Positions 10,930 to 24,800 of a DNA stretch of 64,000 nucleotides are shown piece after piece (position 1 is the stretch's first letter; each line of letters begins with the position of its first letter). The DNA is from Lycorma delicatula. Lineage: Eukaryota; Arthropoda; Insecta; Hemiptera; Fulgoridae. Position numbers and translations under genes: made by a program. The notes under the pieces are model-generated. The model made no database searches. It was not told where the DNA came from and worked only from the letters and a program-made list of their open reading frames with translations. Location of the stretch: NCBI RefSeq assembly GCF_047948215.1, contig NC_134455.1, positions 103,380,495-103,444,494 on the forward strand, given 5' to 3'.

Positions 10930-13740
10930 ATTAGAATTGGAACTTGTAATGTTTTGATGTTACTTAAAGCAAGAAAGCTAGAGAATGCAAAAAGAGAAAT
11001 GGAAAAGATTAGGTCAGATGTGGGTTTGAGTGAGATAAGGTGGAAAGGAAGAGGGTAGTTACAGAGTGGAGGGTATAAAATCTTTTATTCAGGCGGAGAA
11101 AGCAGTGGTGGAATAGGGAGTGGGAATTTTTCTGAGCCCACAGATGAGAGACAGTATAGAAAGAGTAAGATATGTCGATGAAAGAATATTGTTGTTGAGA
11201 TTGAAGGACAAAGGAAAAGATCTAATGATAATACAAGTGTATATGCCAAAAAGCCAACATCAAGATGAGGAGACTGAGGAATGCTATAAGATTCAGGAAC
11301 TGATAAATGGAGAAAGGAGCATTATAGTGATGGAATGGGATACTGATGGGCATTATCTTGCATTATAGTGATGGGAGATTGGAATGTGATGGTAGGGGAA
11401 GGATCAGAGGGAAATGTTGTGGGAGACTTTGGGTTAGGTATAAGAATGCAAGAGGGGCAAGATTGGTGGATTTCTGTAAGAACTTTTTGGTAATTCGTAA
11501 TACACTATTCCAAGCCCACAAGAGATGGACATACACATGGACATCAAGAATAAATGGAAAGAGGTACCTGATAGAATACTTTATCACAGAAAGCAGGTAT
11601 AGAAATTGTTTAAAAAATTCAAAAGCGTATCAGGTGCAGATATAGATTCAGACCGTAATCTTGTGGAGAGAGAGTTGTGGATGAGGATGAAAAGAGTGAA
11701 AGGAAAAGAGTAGAGAGGTTAAACAGGGAGATACTGAAAGATGGAAACAAAAGGGAAAGTCTAAAGGATATTTATTTTGTAAATAGAGAGAGAAGGGAAG
11801 AGGATACAGATCCAAACAGAAGATGGATAATATATGAAGGAGGATGTAATAAATGCCATCAAAGATGCTGGGCATAAAAGCAGACTAGGAGGATAAAGAA
11901 AGAACGGGTTACAGAGGTGATGCTGGATAAAATGGATGAGAGAAGAAAGTGGAAGAATGTCAGAACAGAAGAGGATAAGATGTACAGGAAACTAAATAAT
12001 GAATTAAGAAGAGACACGGAAAACATGGTTGATGGAGAGGTGTGAAGATATTCAGAAATATCTTCACAGATATTTCAGAGGGTAGGGAAGTTTGAAGATG
12101 TATAGAGTAGCTTTGGAACTGGTATTTAAAAAGGAAAAAGGTAAAACTAGAATGGAAATAGCGACAGAAGATGGGGAGGTGGTTGATGGGAAGAACGAGG
12201 TTCTAGGTAGATAGAAACAATATGTGGAAGGACTTTAAAGTAGATAAGAGACCAGAAATCCTAGGAACTGAAGATGAATCAAAAGTGTGTGAGGAGGAGA
12301 AAGGTTGTTACATTATTGGGGGAGAGGTAGAAAAAGCCTTAAAGGAAATGAAGAACAGGAAAGCATGTGGAGTCAATAGCTGAGTCAAAGTACTAGCTGA
12401 GCTATGGAAAGGTTTAGGGGAGAGGGAATTAGGGTATCACAAGCCTGTGTAATTTGATATACGAGAGTGGTGATTGGCCGGAAGATTTCATGAACTATTA
12501 TTATAGTCCCAATCGAAAAGAAGAGTAATACATTGAAATGTGAGGAATAATAGAACCCCATTAGCCTTATATTGCATGCAGCTAACATACTACTAAGAGT
12601 GTTGAATGGGAGACTTTATAGAAGACTAGAGAGAGATCAATTGGGGAAGAGCAGTTTGGGTTTAGAAGGGGGATGGGAACAAGTGAAGCAATGGGTTAAT
12701 AAGAGTGATCGGACAAAGATATATTGAAAAGCAAAGAGATTAATATGTGGTCTTCATAGATCTGGAGAAGGCACTTGACAGGGTGGAATGGGATAAATTG
12801 CGAAGAATCTTAAAGGAAAAAGGAGTCGCTTGGAGGGAAAGGAGATTAATAAGAAATCTGTACTTGTCACAGAAGGTAAAAATAAAGATTGGGAATGAGT
12901 TATTGGAGGAAAGCAGACTTGGGAGAAGGGTGCGGCAGGGATGTTGCATGTCACCAACTTTGTTCAACTGTTACCTAGAAGCGATAATTGAAAAGAGTCT
13001 AACTGGTAATAAGGGTGTAAATATTGGAGGAAGGAGGACAGAGTGCGTTAGGTTCACTGATGACATAGCAGTGTTGGCAGAGAGTGAGCACATGATGAAT
13101 GAAATGTTGAGAAGAAAAAATCAAACCTGTGAGGAGTATGGGATGAAGATAAATACAAAGACAAAAAGATGATAATTAGCAAATCAACCAAACGGGCAAC
13201 AATTAGGACTGGGGGAAATAAAGTTGAACAAGTGGCATCCTTCAAGTACCTAGGGTGCACCATTAAGGAAGATATGAAGTGTGATCAGGAAGTTACAATA
13301 CAAATTGATAGAGCAAAGGAAGCAATCAGAAAAATGAGGAGAGTACTATCTAGCAAACTAGATCTGCGACTAAGGAAAAAACTTGCAAAATCTTTTATGT
13401 GGAGTGTGGCCCTTTATGGGGCAAACATAGACTATTAGGAAGTGAGAGGAGAGAAGATTGGAGGCCTCTGAAATGTGGGTTTGGAGGAGGATGGAAAACA
13501 TCAGCTGGATGGAGAGAGTTCGGAATGAAGAGGTGCTTTATAGAGTAGAAGAGAGGGCGATTATTGAAATAATAAAAAGAAAATGCAGTTTGTTGAGACA
13601 CTGGCTGAGACGTGACTGCCTGTTGGTGAAGGCATTGGAAGGATTTGTAACGGGGGAGGAAAGCAAGAGGTCGGAGACGAATGAAAATGACAGACAGTAT
13701 AAAAAAGGAAGAATTTACTATAAAATGAAATGAATATCAC
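10930..13740 (+). pseudogene. LINE endonuclease-reverse transcriptase, multiply broken
   Basis: The endonuclease pieces are RIGTCNVL, EIRWKGRG and MGDWNVMVGEG (about 11,370, the GDWN motif). The reverse transcriptase pieces are FGFRRGMGTSEA (about 12,660), VFIDLEKALDRVEWD (about 12,747, the KAFD region), RRVRQGCCMSPTLFNCYLE (about 12,925) and VRFTDDIAVLAES. The last is the catalytic FADD box with A changed to T and both Asp retained. A downstream FKYLGC block (about 13,240) and SWMERVRNEEVLYRV (about 13,510) follow. Frames change repeatedly and stops are frequent. A local direct repeat of GCATTATAGTGATGG (about 11,320 and 11,361) adds further damage in the endonuclease part. Confidence 0.85.
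12041..12068. repeat. Perfect hairpin, 11-bp stem, 6-nt loop, inside LINE
   Basis: TGTGAAGATAT and its exact inverse flank the loop TCAGAA. The following bases (GATATTTCAG) repeat part of the loop region. The structure interrupts the LINE reading frame, so it arose as a mutation within the element. Confidence 0.8.
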
Positions 13741-13800
13741 AGAATCGAGCAGAATGGAGGGTGGCCATGTGAAAATCTGCCTTTGGGCAGAACACTTATT

Positions 13801-16739
13801 ATTAATATTGTTAATATGTAATACAGGAGTTTTGGATAAGGTGAGGATTCGACAGGATATAAATGAAGCTGTTGAATAATTTCCTGAGTCAGTTCCTTTA
13901 GTAAGACTGTGCAAAACACAGTGCCATCACTACAAGAGGAATTATTATGATTACCTTGGGGGTTTTCAACAGCTCAAGATCAACAATCCTCTCTGCTTCA
14001 ATCCAATCCTCTGTTATGTCACTATTCAATGATTTTTTCTAGATTGTTAACTGCTAATTAAAAGAATGATTTGTTAAGGACACAAATGAGGACGCTGAGG
14101 CTCCTAATATAATAGATCAGTGAAATTTATCAAGTGGAAAGATGTTGGGAAATGTTCCTTAGAGATTTATACTTTTTACCTTTAGTTCCAATGTCACACG
14201 AACATATGTCTACCAAACCTTTTATTTTGAGAAGTTTATTTTATTGTCTTGTCTTTTGAATTTCTTGCGAATGGCTCTTTTTAATGCGACCGATATTTAC
14301 TTTAAATCTACCTAAATTTTAATTAAGAGATAAAGTAAAAGTATTTTAATTATTGGCAAAAATATTTACATGGAAGACTGAAAATTTCACTTCAATGTCT
14401 TCTGTTCAAGGGAGTACCAGGCACTTTCAATTAATATTTTGAAAAACACAAAGAATTACACTGCCATTACGGGAAGTGATTTATGACAATTTAAATGAAC
14501 TTCAGATATGTAAGGATAGGTTTGTGATTTCAAAAATCACAAAAAAATTATTTTTAACTAGTCTTTATGTTTTTTATAACCAGTTTTACATTATCTTAAT
14601 AATAAAATCAAATCTATAAAAGCAGCGCAAGCTTGTCAACTATTCTACTAGAAATAAACATTATTGTATGCTTTTAAAAATTCAATGAGCTAATTGTTTT
14701 CATAAGGATAAGAATTAATCACAAGATTGGAAAATATAAATAAAGTTTTACTTTTGATTAATTCATTTTATTATTAGCACTCTATCAATAATGCTACAGG
14801 AAAATCTAATAACAAAATTGGTTAATCATGTTGAAAATAAATAACATTTTCATCTAATATTGAAATTAAAGATTTACATTGAAATTATTATAATCATGTA
14901 AAACAAATATGAATTACTGAAGAAAAAAAAAGAACTATTCACCAAGAAAAAAACTATAGTAATTATAAGTGACTACAACTACTTTTATATGGAATGCTGA
15001 CTAATAGAATTGCACTTATTTTAACTATGACTTAACAATAATGTAATAAATTTTTTTTTTTAAATAAATGTGATAACATAACATAAGGTGATCATAATTA
15101 CATCTAACTATGGTAACTATAAAATTATGCATTAAAGTATTGCATAAATGTACTCCTTGTTAAAAGTGGTAATTATTATTAATTACTGTCGCATAATAGT
15201 TAAGACTATTATTGTCAATAGACAATTATAATTTATAGATGTTTTAGTGCATCTGTGTTATTTAATTCTTTACTTATATAAATTCTAAATTAAGTGAAAT
15301 TTATCAATACTAATCGTGTTATACTACTAAAACTAAATAATATTACTAACCACAATTAAAATTAATATACCTGTGTACAAACGTTTCTTAAAGCATATTT
15401 AATTTTAAAAAATATTACTGTATTATTAATAAGAATATACAAATTATTAAAATAATTTTAAAAAATAATGAGCACCTACAAACATTTTAATAATTTAGTA
15501 CATATTTTTTTATTTAAAAAGTATACATGAAAGCAATAACAGAAAAATATTATGCATTAAAGAACTTTTTAAAAAATCGGATAATGAAAAAACTTTTTCC
15601 ATTATTTTAAAATATTTTTCTCTGCTTTAATACAATTAATTTTAATACTATTAACTCTTGGCAGGCACTAAACAAACATACTTGAATCTATTATTTTGCA
15701 TTTGTGCAGGGCAGCTGGTAGATGGATATATCCACAAAAAACCACGGTTTTTTCAAGAAATTGGTGAATTTAACTATACTCTAATGAATTATACAGCTGG
15801 ATTACACAATACTCTTATGAAAAGCATAAAAGGTATTTAAGGTAAACAAGAATAAAAGAAAAAAAAAATTAATAAAAAAGAATAAAAGTTAATGAAACAA
15901 ATCTTTACAGACAATCTACTTATGTAATTAGTATGTGTTTAATTTAACTTTGTTACACAAACTCATACTAGTACTTTCTTTTAAAGAAACTTAATTTTCA
16001 AACGAATGCTCACTAATTAGAAAACATATAGTCAGATTTTAGTAGGGTTATAGCTTAAATCAGTTACCATTAATGAAATCTATAAAAATGTAAAGTATCT
16101 TATGGAAGGTTTGTTAATTGGCCTGCCAATTAAAATAAATAAAAATCTACAATAAACATTGAGTTACAAACAAACGACTTTGTTTTATGCTAGAACTAAA
16201 ACAAAACAGATTCAATTAACAGTTGCTAATTGTGTATGTGCACGTCTCACATCTTCCATCAAAAATACTACCCAAAATTCACTTATGGCACAAGTATTAA
16301 TAATATGAATTATAGTACTATAAAATAAAGAATTATTTTATTTATTACTTTAAGTAACGTAACCATAAAATTAAACTAACTGATAAAATATTTGTTCTTT
16401 CATAAATAATACTATAAAAACATTACGTAGTGTGACAATTATACTTACAAACTGACTGTGTTTCAACAACATTATTGACTAACTTATCTAAAGAGATGAA
16501 CAGTATTTTTTACTTTTTTTAAATTAAAAAAAAAATTATGGAATTCGTGTTTTGATGTAAGTTTAAAAATGGAATAAATATCATTGATTAGATTTTGTGT
16601 AAAACTAGGGAAAAAAACAGTAACTGAAACAACTGAAATGTTTAGCCATATACATTAAGAATGTTTGTAAAGAACTGTGTTAAAATGATATAAATGGTTC
16701 AAAGGACAAGTATCAATAAATGAAGAGTTCCTGAATAAA
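13801..16739. other. Intergenic stretch, no gene recognised
   Basis: This is very A+T-rich DNA. A 60-codon frame at 15,658-15,840 has no recognisable motif and no homologue I can name. The only repeat noticed is the short dispersed sequence at 14,248-14,282. Confidence 0.45.
14248..14282 (+). repeat. Short dispersed repeat, copy 2
   Basis: This is the partner of 2616-2648. It differs by a 2-bp insertion and one or two substitutions in about 33 bp. Confidence 0.55.
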
Positions 16740-17430
16740 AAGATTGACAAAGCTGATCTAAACCTTTTTGGATGAAGATCTGATTTTGAGGGTTTGGATT
16801 TTAGAACGAAAAATATTAATAGAAAAGCATCAAGATTTTAATCAAAGATTCAAAAAGAAAAAAGAAGACACATTAGTTCCTCAATTGTTATTGCCAGAAT
16901 AATAAAAATATTTTAAAATGGATCATAAGAGGAGATGAATGTTTGTGCTTCATGTGAGATCCGACAACAAAACTTCAAAGTGGAATTTAGCTGAAGGGTT
17001 ACACAGTGAGGTTGTGTAACATCATGAGTATATGATGTAAAATCAGATTGTTAACATTAAGTTTTATTAAGAAATAATGATATGATTGACCACTTCTGTT
17101 CATTCGGTTAGGCCTGAGCTGAAAGAAAATGATCTTTGGGATTCTTTCTGCATGACAATGTACTGGTGCATTTTTTGAGCGTTGTTCATTTTAGGCAAAT
17201 ATAAGTGATCTCTACATTATCCCATCTAGCAGATCTAGCCACAGCCAACTTTTATTGGTGAAGAAAAGGAAGAGATTTAAGGATATCTCATCAATCCATA
17301 AAACTACCAACAAATAAACTCACGGCAATTCCACTGGATATATTTGCTTGGGCAGTCGATTCATTGAATAAGCAACACAAAAACTATATGCAGTAAGCAG
17401 GATTCTATACTGAATGAAGATAATAATAAA
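16740..17430 (+). pseudogene. Mariner-type transposase remnant
   Basis: Decayed plus-strand pieces follow the mariner order. One resembles the GDETW catalytic block (RGDECLCFM at about 16,930). A second, FLHDNVLVH (about 17,150), matches the HDNAPAH block with its second catalytic Asp. ADLATANFYW (about 17,235) matches the PDLAPxDF region of the third Asp. A tail resembling RFxDIxxI...LTAIP (about 17,270-17,340) follows. Stops and frame changes are frequent. Terminal repeats were not found, so the limits are approximate. Confidence 0.6.
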
Positions 17431-18775
17431 GATTTTTTGTTTTGTGTTTTTAGTGGCCTCAGTCCAGGAGCTTAATTATCACACTATGTAGACAATTCTT
17501 TTTTCTCTTTTGCTAATTTTTAAAATTATTTAATTTAATAATTTTTTAAATTATATAATAATACATAAAAATAAATTTAACTTTTATCTTCCTTAAACAC
17601 AGAGTACATTATTAAAGAAACATTTTTGTTTAAAAAAGTATGACAATTAACTTCAAATTAAATACAAAAAAAAATTCTAAATTATTCTATTCACAGTCTT
17701 ATCAAAAATATTTCTTGATTATTCATTTGCATCATTCTCAACTAATGTGAGGTAACACTATTAAGTAGGTAGGGTACAACAAGATTGGTGAAAGATATTG
17801 CAAAATGTTCATTTATCAGTACCTTTTTCTCATTCATTTGAAGATGAGCTATGACTGTATACATGAACACAAACACACATACAAAGATGACAATTTACAG
17901 TAACACATATCCTGCATTTTTGCATTACTAAGAAACTTTTTTTTAAATTTATTTAAGGGCATAGAAATCTATGCACTTCAATGTTAAGAGGATGCTACAA
18001 TGGAAACATTTTAAACTGCATGTATTTTTTCATCTTTCGAGATGAATCATAAGGAAAATATTCAGAATAAGCACATTACAAAAAAGATTTGTTGAAAAAT
18101 ACAGACCATGCTTTATTCTGAGAAACTGCTTAAGACAAAGTGATAATTTAAATACAATAATTCAAATAAAAATTCAAGTTCTGCATTATATCAAAAAGTG
18201 AAATGTTAAGGCATTATAATATTTTATAAAATGAAGTTTAAAAAATAATGACCTACAAAAAATAAAAAAGTATATATATTTTTCAAAAAATTACACGGAA
18301 AAAATTTCCAACTATTACAGCAATAAGTAAAAAATAAAAATTAAATTAATATACTGCACAATGTTTACTGTAAATTTTTTATAAAATTTTAATACATGCA
18401 ATTTAAATTTATTCTAAATGAATAATTAAATATTTCAAATAATTAGTATTATAACTAAATAATACATTTTTTTCATATTTGAATAATATTTCAAATAATA
18501 TATATAATATTATAAATATATATAATATTTATATAATATATAAATAATATTTCTTATCCCATTATTCATTCATTACAACATATTTTATAGATGTTTCATT
18601 CCTTTGAAGAGGCTCAATTATTTTATATGATCACATTCTCAATGGTAGACTGTGAATAAATAAATAAATAAATAAATCGACTAATCAAATGATCGCAGCC
18701 AAGGCAATGGTGAGTTCCGCTTCTCCTGAAGTAGACCACAACATGTGACTGGCACCCCTAACTATAACAATATTC
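17431..18775 (-). other. Downstream flank and probable 3' UTR of NAPRT
   Basis: This is the region just after the NAPRT stop. It contains an (AAAT)n run and a very A+T-rich block of AATATT words (about 18,480-18,545). A minus-strand AATAAA occurs at about 18,410, but nothing singles it out as the real polyadenylation signal. Confidence 0.4.
18655..18677. repeat. (AAAT)n microsatellite
   Basis: About five and a half uninterrupted units, probably within the NAPRT 3' UTR. Confidence 0.9.
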
Positions 18776-18853
18776 TCACGATAATTCCCCAATTGGTGCA
18801 TTCTCAAGCCATAAATCATGTATGAAGTTATATAAATCTGCACTTACTGAAAC
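18776..18853 (-). CDS. NAPRT: NAPRT terminal exon
   Basis: It encodes [19 protein letters not shown] and ends PIGELS before TGA (18778-18776). It joins the previous exon in phase 0 at ...NPTPYK. The final helix matches the end of vertebrate NAPRT (SPAQYQVVLSERLQALV). An alternative AG four bases further in would give an immediate stop, which supports the acceptor chosen. Confidence 0.93.
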   Translation of the reverse strand, partial: VSVSADLYNFIHDLWLENAPIGELS

Positions 18854-21800
18854 CTGAAAAAGAAAAAAAAAAGTTATTTTTTCTTAGCTATAAAAAGGTT
18901 AATAACTAATGTCTAAGAGTCCCAAGAAGAAACTTTTTAACACAGTAAAGTTTACCTTTACAAACTGCTGCTCTTAATTCTTTACAACCAATTCACTAAA
19001 CTTGTACAACAATACCAAACTTACATGAAGACTGATTCAACTAAACAACTATTGTTTACTTCTTTATAATCATATGGTATACTTAGATCATCTATTAAAT
19101 AATCTATATCATCATTTAAAAATCTGTAATGTTTGAAATACCCACACAAAGGGCAGCAGTTTTTAAAAAAAGTGATCAACTGTTTGAGGTTACTCATCAC
19201 AATTACAGTTAGGAACTCAATATATCTGAAAAACAAAGGATTTCCCATTTCTGTGTTTTAAAGCATTTCTCCTTCCACTAACAATAAATACATTAATAAA
19301 AATATTTAAAAAATTGCCGTTTTACCTTATAGGGAGTGGGATTTAGGTTTCGTTTGTGGTCTTGTCTTAGAGTCTGAAGTGAATTTTTAACTCTATCTCG
19401 GACTTCTTCTAATGTTGGTAATGGTCCATTTATTTTACCATTTTCCCAGTATATCTGAAATAAATAAACAACCACAAATATGAAAAAATAAATAAAAATA
19501 TCAGGAGTCCACAAAGTCTTTATACAGTTTAAAAATGTATAATAAACTGATATTTATTATAACTTAAAACCTAAATAATCCTTTTTCCATACTAATACAT
19601 TATTACTAATTTTTTTATTAATGTTTTAGTTTGTGAATAAAAAAATTATAAGAATTAAAAACTAAAACTGTTCAAAAGACACTACAAAATAAGAATGATC
19701 ACAATGTGTATTTTTTGGGAGGGGCAAAAAAACACTTTCATGTTATCAACGTATGGGTCAAAATGACCCACGAATGAGAACTTCTACAATCCTAAACTGT
19801 ACGCTATCAAAATGGCCTTCAGTATCATTAAATCAAAATATTGTCACATCCTTATCTGTAGCAATTCTTATACTGCTCTCTAAGATTTAGAGGATTTGTA
19901 TTTCAGACATCCTATTGTCTTCAAAATATATAATAAATTACTGAATTAAATCGTCACAACACACAGGTCAATTTCTTCTTTCAGGCTTCTTCTCAGATAA
20001 TAAAATATTAGTAAAATAGAGTTAAAACTATGATGAAAACTACAATAATAAGAAGAATAAAGTTGAAATAGTAAAAGAACTGTACCAATTAGAATATATG
20101 AAACGTGAATAATAAAATGATATCAAAATTTTGACGAGTTAAATCTTAAATCTAGGATGCACACCACATGTCCCACGGGAATTTAAATTTGCTATGTATG
20201 GCTGTATAGCATATGGAGTCCACAAGGATGTGGTGCACAGTCAAGCAACAGATGCACAGTGTGGACTCTCTGCTGAAGTCAGTTGTCCATGAGTAGCTCT
20301 GGTATGTCCTAATCGCAATCGACACAGGACCTCTTCCTCTTGGTAAATTTTCCTGCATGAAGAGTCCCATGGTAACACTGTGTCATTTATGTATCGGAGA
20401 TCATTATCCGCTGTAGCAGTGTAGTCATCTTACCACTTTCTTTGAAGAGTATTTAATGGAATTAATTAATGAAATCAATAGTTGTAACTTAAGTGGAGAA
20501 AGATGGTTCATTACATGCACATTTAGCAGCGGAATCTGTACATTCGTTACCCAGGAAAATTTTATCCAGTTGAAAATGACCTGTGTGTTGTGACGATTTA
20601 ATTCAGTAACTTATTATATATTTTGAGAGCAGAGAGCTTAGAGAGCAGTATAAGAATTGCTACAGATAAGGATGTGACAATATTTTGATTTAATGATACT
20701 GAAGGCCATTTTGAGAGTATAGTTTAGGATTGTAGACACTTGTAATACCGGGTAGATCAAACGCATAAGTTCAGTCATTGACAACAAAAACACATTCAAC
20801 GGTATCATTCTGCTTTGACCCCATCTGTATATACCACTGTGTCTGGGTTTGTCTCCAATAAAAAATGATGAATGTTTGCTAAAAGATGAGAGGAGTATAT
20901 TTTATTGTATATGGTGAGGTTGTAATTAAAATTAATGGGGTCGAGCCTTCACAGAAGATATGTACAGGGATAGGTTAGAAAAACAGAAGGGGGGTCAAAA
21001 TGTAAAAGGTACATTAATCGTTGGGTACAAATACCCATTGGTGCTGTATTATGTGGATGGTTTTCATACCATTGGAAAGAAATGAGGGTTTTGTGAGGAC
21101 TGCTTTAAAAAAGTGGTGGTTTGGTTGTTCTTTAAGACTTGCAGAGTAAGATGCTAGTAGTTGGTCCTGCCTATCCCAAAGTGATGGCTAACTGCTTGCA
21201 CTAACAAGTATGTTTGCAACATGGCTTGATCTAAACACACCAATGACAAGATGAAGAAAAGAGTAGTGGTGTATAGCATCCAGTATCTTAAGCACAGTAT
21301 GACACACTGAAGAGTAGACAATACAACCATAATCTGATCGGGATTGGGCTAAAGAATAATAAAAACATAAAATACATGATTGGTCAGCTCCCCACTTGGG
21401 GTTGCTAAGGATTCTTAGCATATCTAGAATTTTTAAACAGTTTGCATTTAACTGTTTGGCCCACATATGATAACTGTTGAAAAGTAAAGAAATATAATAT
21501 CAGGAGAAGATAGCAATTGGCTCTCCATTGAGCAGGACTTGTGGAGTGAAATGGTCTCATAGACAAGAAAAGACTACACATTTTGTTTTCTCTGGTGAAA
21601 AAATGAAGCCGGTGACTTTGGACCAAGTTTCAAGGCGAGATATAGTATTTTGTAGTAACCTCTCAGCTATGGCTGTGAACGAATCATGACATATATAGCA
21701 AAATCATCAACAAATAGAGAACATGAACAGGTGGTTGCAAGATTTAGTAATACTGTTGACATCTATAGTTAAGACGGTACTTAATGTATTTTCATGAGGC

Positions 21801-24800
21801 ACTTCGTTCTTCAAGGTGACGCTACTTGACACAGAATCCCCAACACTAACATGGAATGAACAGTCATTTAGGAAACCCCCTAAAATAAAGGCAAGCATAA
21901 CAACTTCCCATTTTTTAAGACTGCTACATTTGCTTGAGAGGTATGATCAGTACTTTCAAAATTTCAAAGCTGAATTTCTCATGATGAATATGTAAGCAAG
22001 TAGTGATTGTTAGTGAAGGAGTAAGGCACACAAAAGTTTTCTGATATTGTGTTAAACATATTCCACGGTTTAATGTAATTTCAGTACAATTTACAGCTAT
22101 TAGGTCTATCTAGCAAACAGTCCAATTAATCAGGAATTTGGTAAAATAAGGTTGGCTATTTGGTTCGTGGTCAGGTTTACAATCGGTGGATATTATACCC
22201 ACACCATGAACTTTCAGTTGCAAGGTACAAATTCAAAGCATGGAATCTCGCAATCTATTGTACAGACATTGTTGAAGTGTTACTCAGAATTAAGTACAGC
22301 TAGTATAAGATAAAAATTATTAAAAACTACAGTAATTTGTTTTAATGCTAGCTTGTATTAGTAAAGTTTTTTTGAGTTACTTGTTTTGTTGAGCTATAAA
22401 GTTTAATTAACTTGTATTATGTTTTTTTGAAGAGTGCAATTAGATTATATTGCAGCAGCTAATCATGAGTTTTATTACTAATTGAAAAAAGAACATTGAA
22501 ATAATCATTAATTGTTCAATTTTGACATGTAATTTTAATTTCTGAAAATAAAATGTTCATACTCAGCTTTTTTTAAAAATCTATTATTTATGTAATTTGT
22601 TACATTAGAACAGACAAATATAAATGTAACTCAAGGAATAAATGTAATCATTTCAAAGTATAAGTTTTCAAATTCCCAAAAACCTGACTAAATGTCAAAA
22701 TATTTACTTTTGTATGGAATGCTACATTTCTGTAAACGTTTTTAGCACCTTCAAGGGATTTCCACAAAAATAATAATTTACCTTAGAAATACCAGTCAAA
22801 GGAACATCATAAATAATTTATTTTCAGTTTTTTAAAGATATATACTATTTTATAGTCAGCCCATTATTTTGTGCTAAATGTTGTAAATTCTTGTAAATAA
22901 CTTATTCATATTAATGCAAGGTAGAATTTTTAGTACCACAAACCTTAAAAAATTTTCTACAAATTAAAAAATCAATCCTTTTACCTATAAATAGCAATCA
23001 TAATTAAAAACATACAAACTGCAAAGGCTCTTCTTATTTCACAAGAAGAATTGTTGCACATAATCATTTTATGTTTTTCATACCTTACCAATCTTAAAAG
23101 CCACAAAAGGCACAGGTCAAAAATACAATAACACCAAATTCTGATACTAGAAAGTTTTCTCATAACAGTAGCTTAACACAATCAAAACTATTCCAAATAA
23201 TTGGAAACAAATCTCTAACATTTGCACTTGGATAGCATGTATGACAACAGTAAATTAAAAGCACCCTTTTGTTTTAGAGTAACCTGGTTTGAGACGAAGC
23301 TCACTTTTGACTGAATAATCAGTTCTAATATCTTTGCTGATAATTGATTACTTGACATATCCATTGATTGTCTTTCTTTTCTTTTTTTTTTTGACAAACA
23401 GTAGCATTTAAACAACATTACTGTCTTTAATATTTTTTCCATTTAAAAATTATTAAAGATTTTGATGGACCAAACATAAGACACATCAATAATCAGTACT
23501 TGTATAACTGACTAGTTATTTCATGAATATTGCCATGCAGTATTTTGACTGTGCATATACAGTTTAAAGAAGTCCCAAGTCAATTTTAAACAACTTTCTA
23601 AGCAGTGTTCATTTTTTTGTTAATCTTGAATGGGTTTATTTTCAATTATTAATGAAATTAGATTTTAAAAAAATTATGTATTATGAGGGATCTATGCTTC
23701 TTAGGAAAGTCTCAAATTATGAATAGAAACCACTTGAAATTGTGAATAACTACTATTCAACAAATGAAAACCATGTCATGTATACTGTAAACAAACTGCT
23801 TCCAATATATGAACTTCCATCTGTTCAAAAATCTGAAATAATTTTTGGGCGGCAAGTGATGTTGAATTGACAAAATCTATCAAGCACTGGTTAAATGGAC
23901 TGATGACAAAGGTACTTAGATATTTATACATCACTACAAGAAGTATCTTAATGTTGACAGTAAATTTGCTGAAGAATAAGGCACGACACAGTTTCAGCAA
24001 AAAAAAATTAATTTCAATAGTTTCATATTAAAGATTTTTAAATTAAACAATCTTTACTTTTCACAGTATCCCTTATACACTGACCCTCTATTACTTTCCC
24101 AGAAAAATTCCTTTACTCTATATCCTTTACTTTATGGATATTCAATAGGAAGGCAAATAATATAATTAATCTATTTTTGCTAACAATTTTCACTATAAAA
24201 GGTCACTTTTCAGTTAAAATAATGAGCAGTATAGAATATTTTTATTTATCATGATAAATATTCATTGCGAGTAAAGGAAAAATACATTCTTCACAGAATT
24301 AGGTGTATGAGGAAAGTAGTGTTTTGTTATTAAAAATTACACAGCTTTCAACAGAATAATTTTATTATTATACAGAAGAGCATATAAATTACTTTTCTAC
24401 ATAATTTTCGCCATTATTGAGGAACTTTTCATATCTTGTAATCAGTTTTTTATTCCTTCCTCAAAGAATAGCACCACAAGTGAAGATAACCACTGCTGTA
24501 CATCATTTTTCATGCCAGCATCAAAATCATTAGCACTGAATCAGGTAAGAAAAGACTAGGACAATCTAATCAGTTTAATTTGTGAATCTCTGTCAACATT
24601 TTTGACACCTGATGACAGTAAAGTTTGTGATATCCTAGCTTTTGTGTAACAATTTCCTGCAAACATTTTGTGAAATTTCAAGGAACTCAATACATAACAA
24701 AGAAATTGTAAATCGTTTTCTTTAATTTTTTTATCCATTCACATAATCAAATTGTTATTTATGACAAAAGGGTGCCCAATCCTCATGCACATTACTGTGT

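Larger units (their letters stand above)
10690..13800 (+). mobile_element. RTE-like LINE (CFDP2-type), decayed, near full length
   Basis: The order is that of an RTE-type non-LTR retrotransposon: a short leader, an apurinic-type endonuclease, reverse transcriptase, and a C-terminal domain with an IRWVERV-like block. The endonuclease starts at about 10,930 with RIGTCNVL and LSEIRWKGRG. No LTRs are present, and the element fades out in an A+T-rich 3' tail (TTATTATTAATATT at about 13,796). The 5' boundary is approximate and no target duplication was identified. The sequence is G- and A-rich on the plus strand compared with its surroundings, as usual for these coding strands. Confidence 0.85.

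Noticed and set aside
11363..13919. Several minus-strand frames across 11.3-13.9 kb
   Set aside because: Shadows of the plus-strand RTE-like LINE.
15658..15840. 60-codon frame starting MAGTKQTYLN
   Set aside because: No motif, no homology recognised, no neighbouring exon; expected by chance at this size.
19745..19790. GGGTCAAAATGACCC palindrome as a possible piggyBac-type terminus
   Set aside because: Flanking inverted similarity is explained by LINE RNase H sequence, no TTAA target pair or transposase was found.
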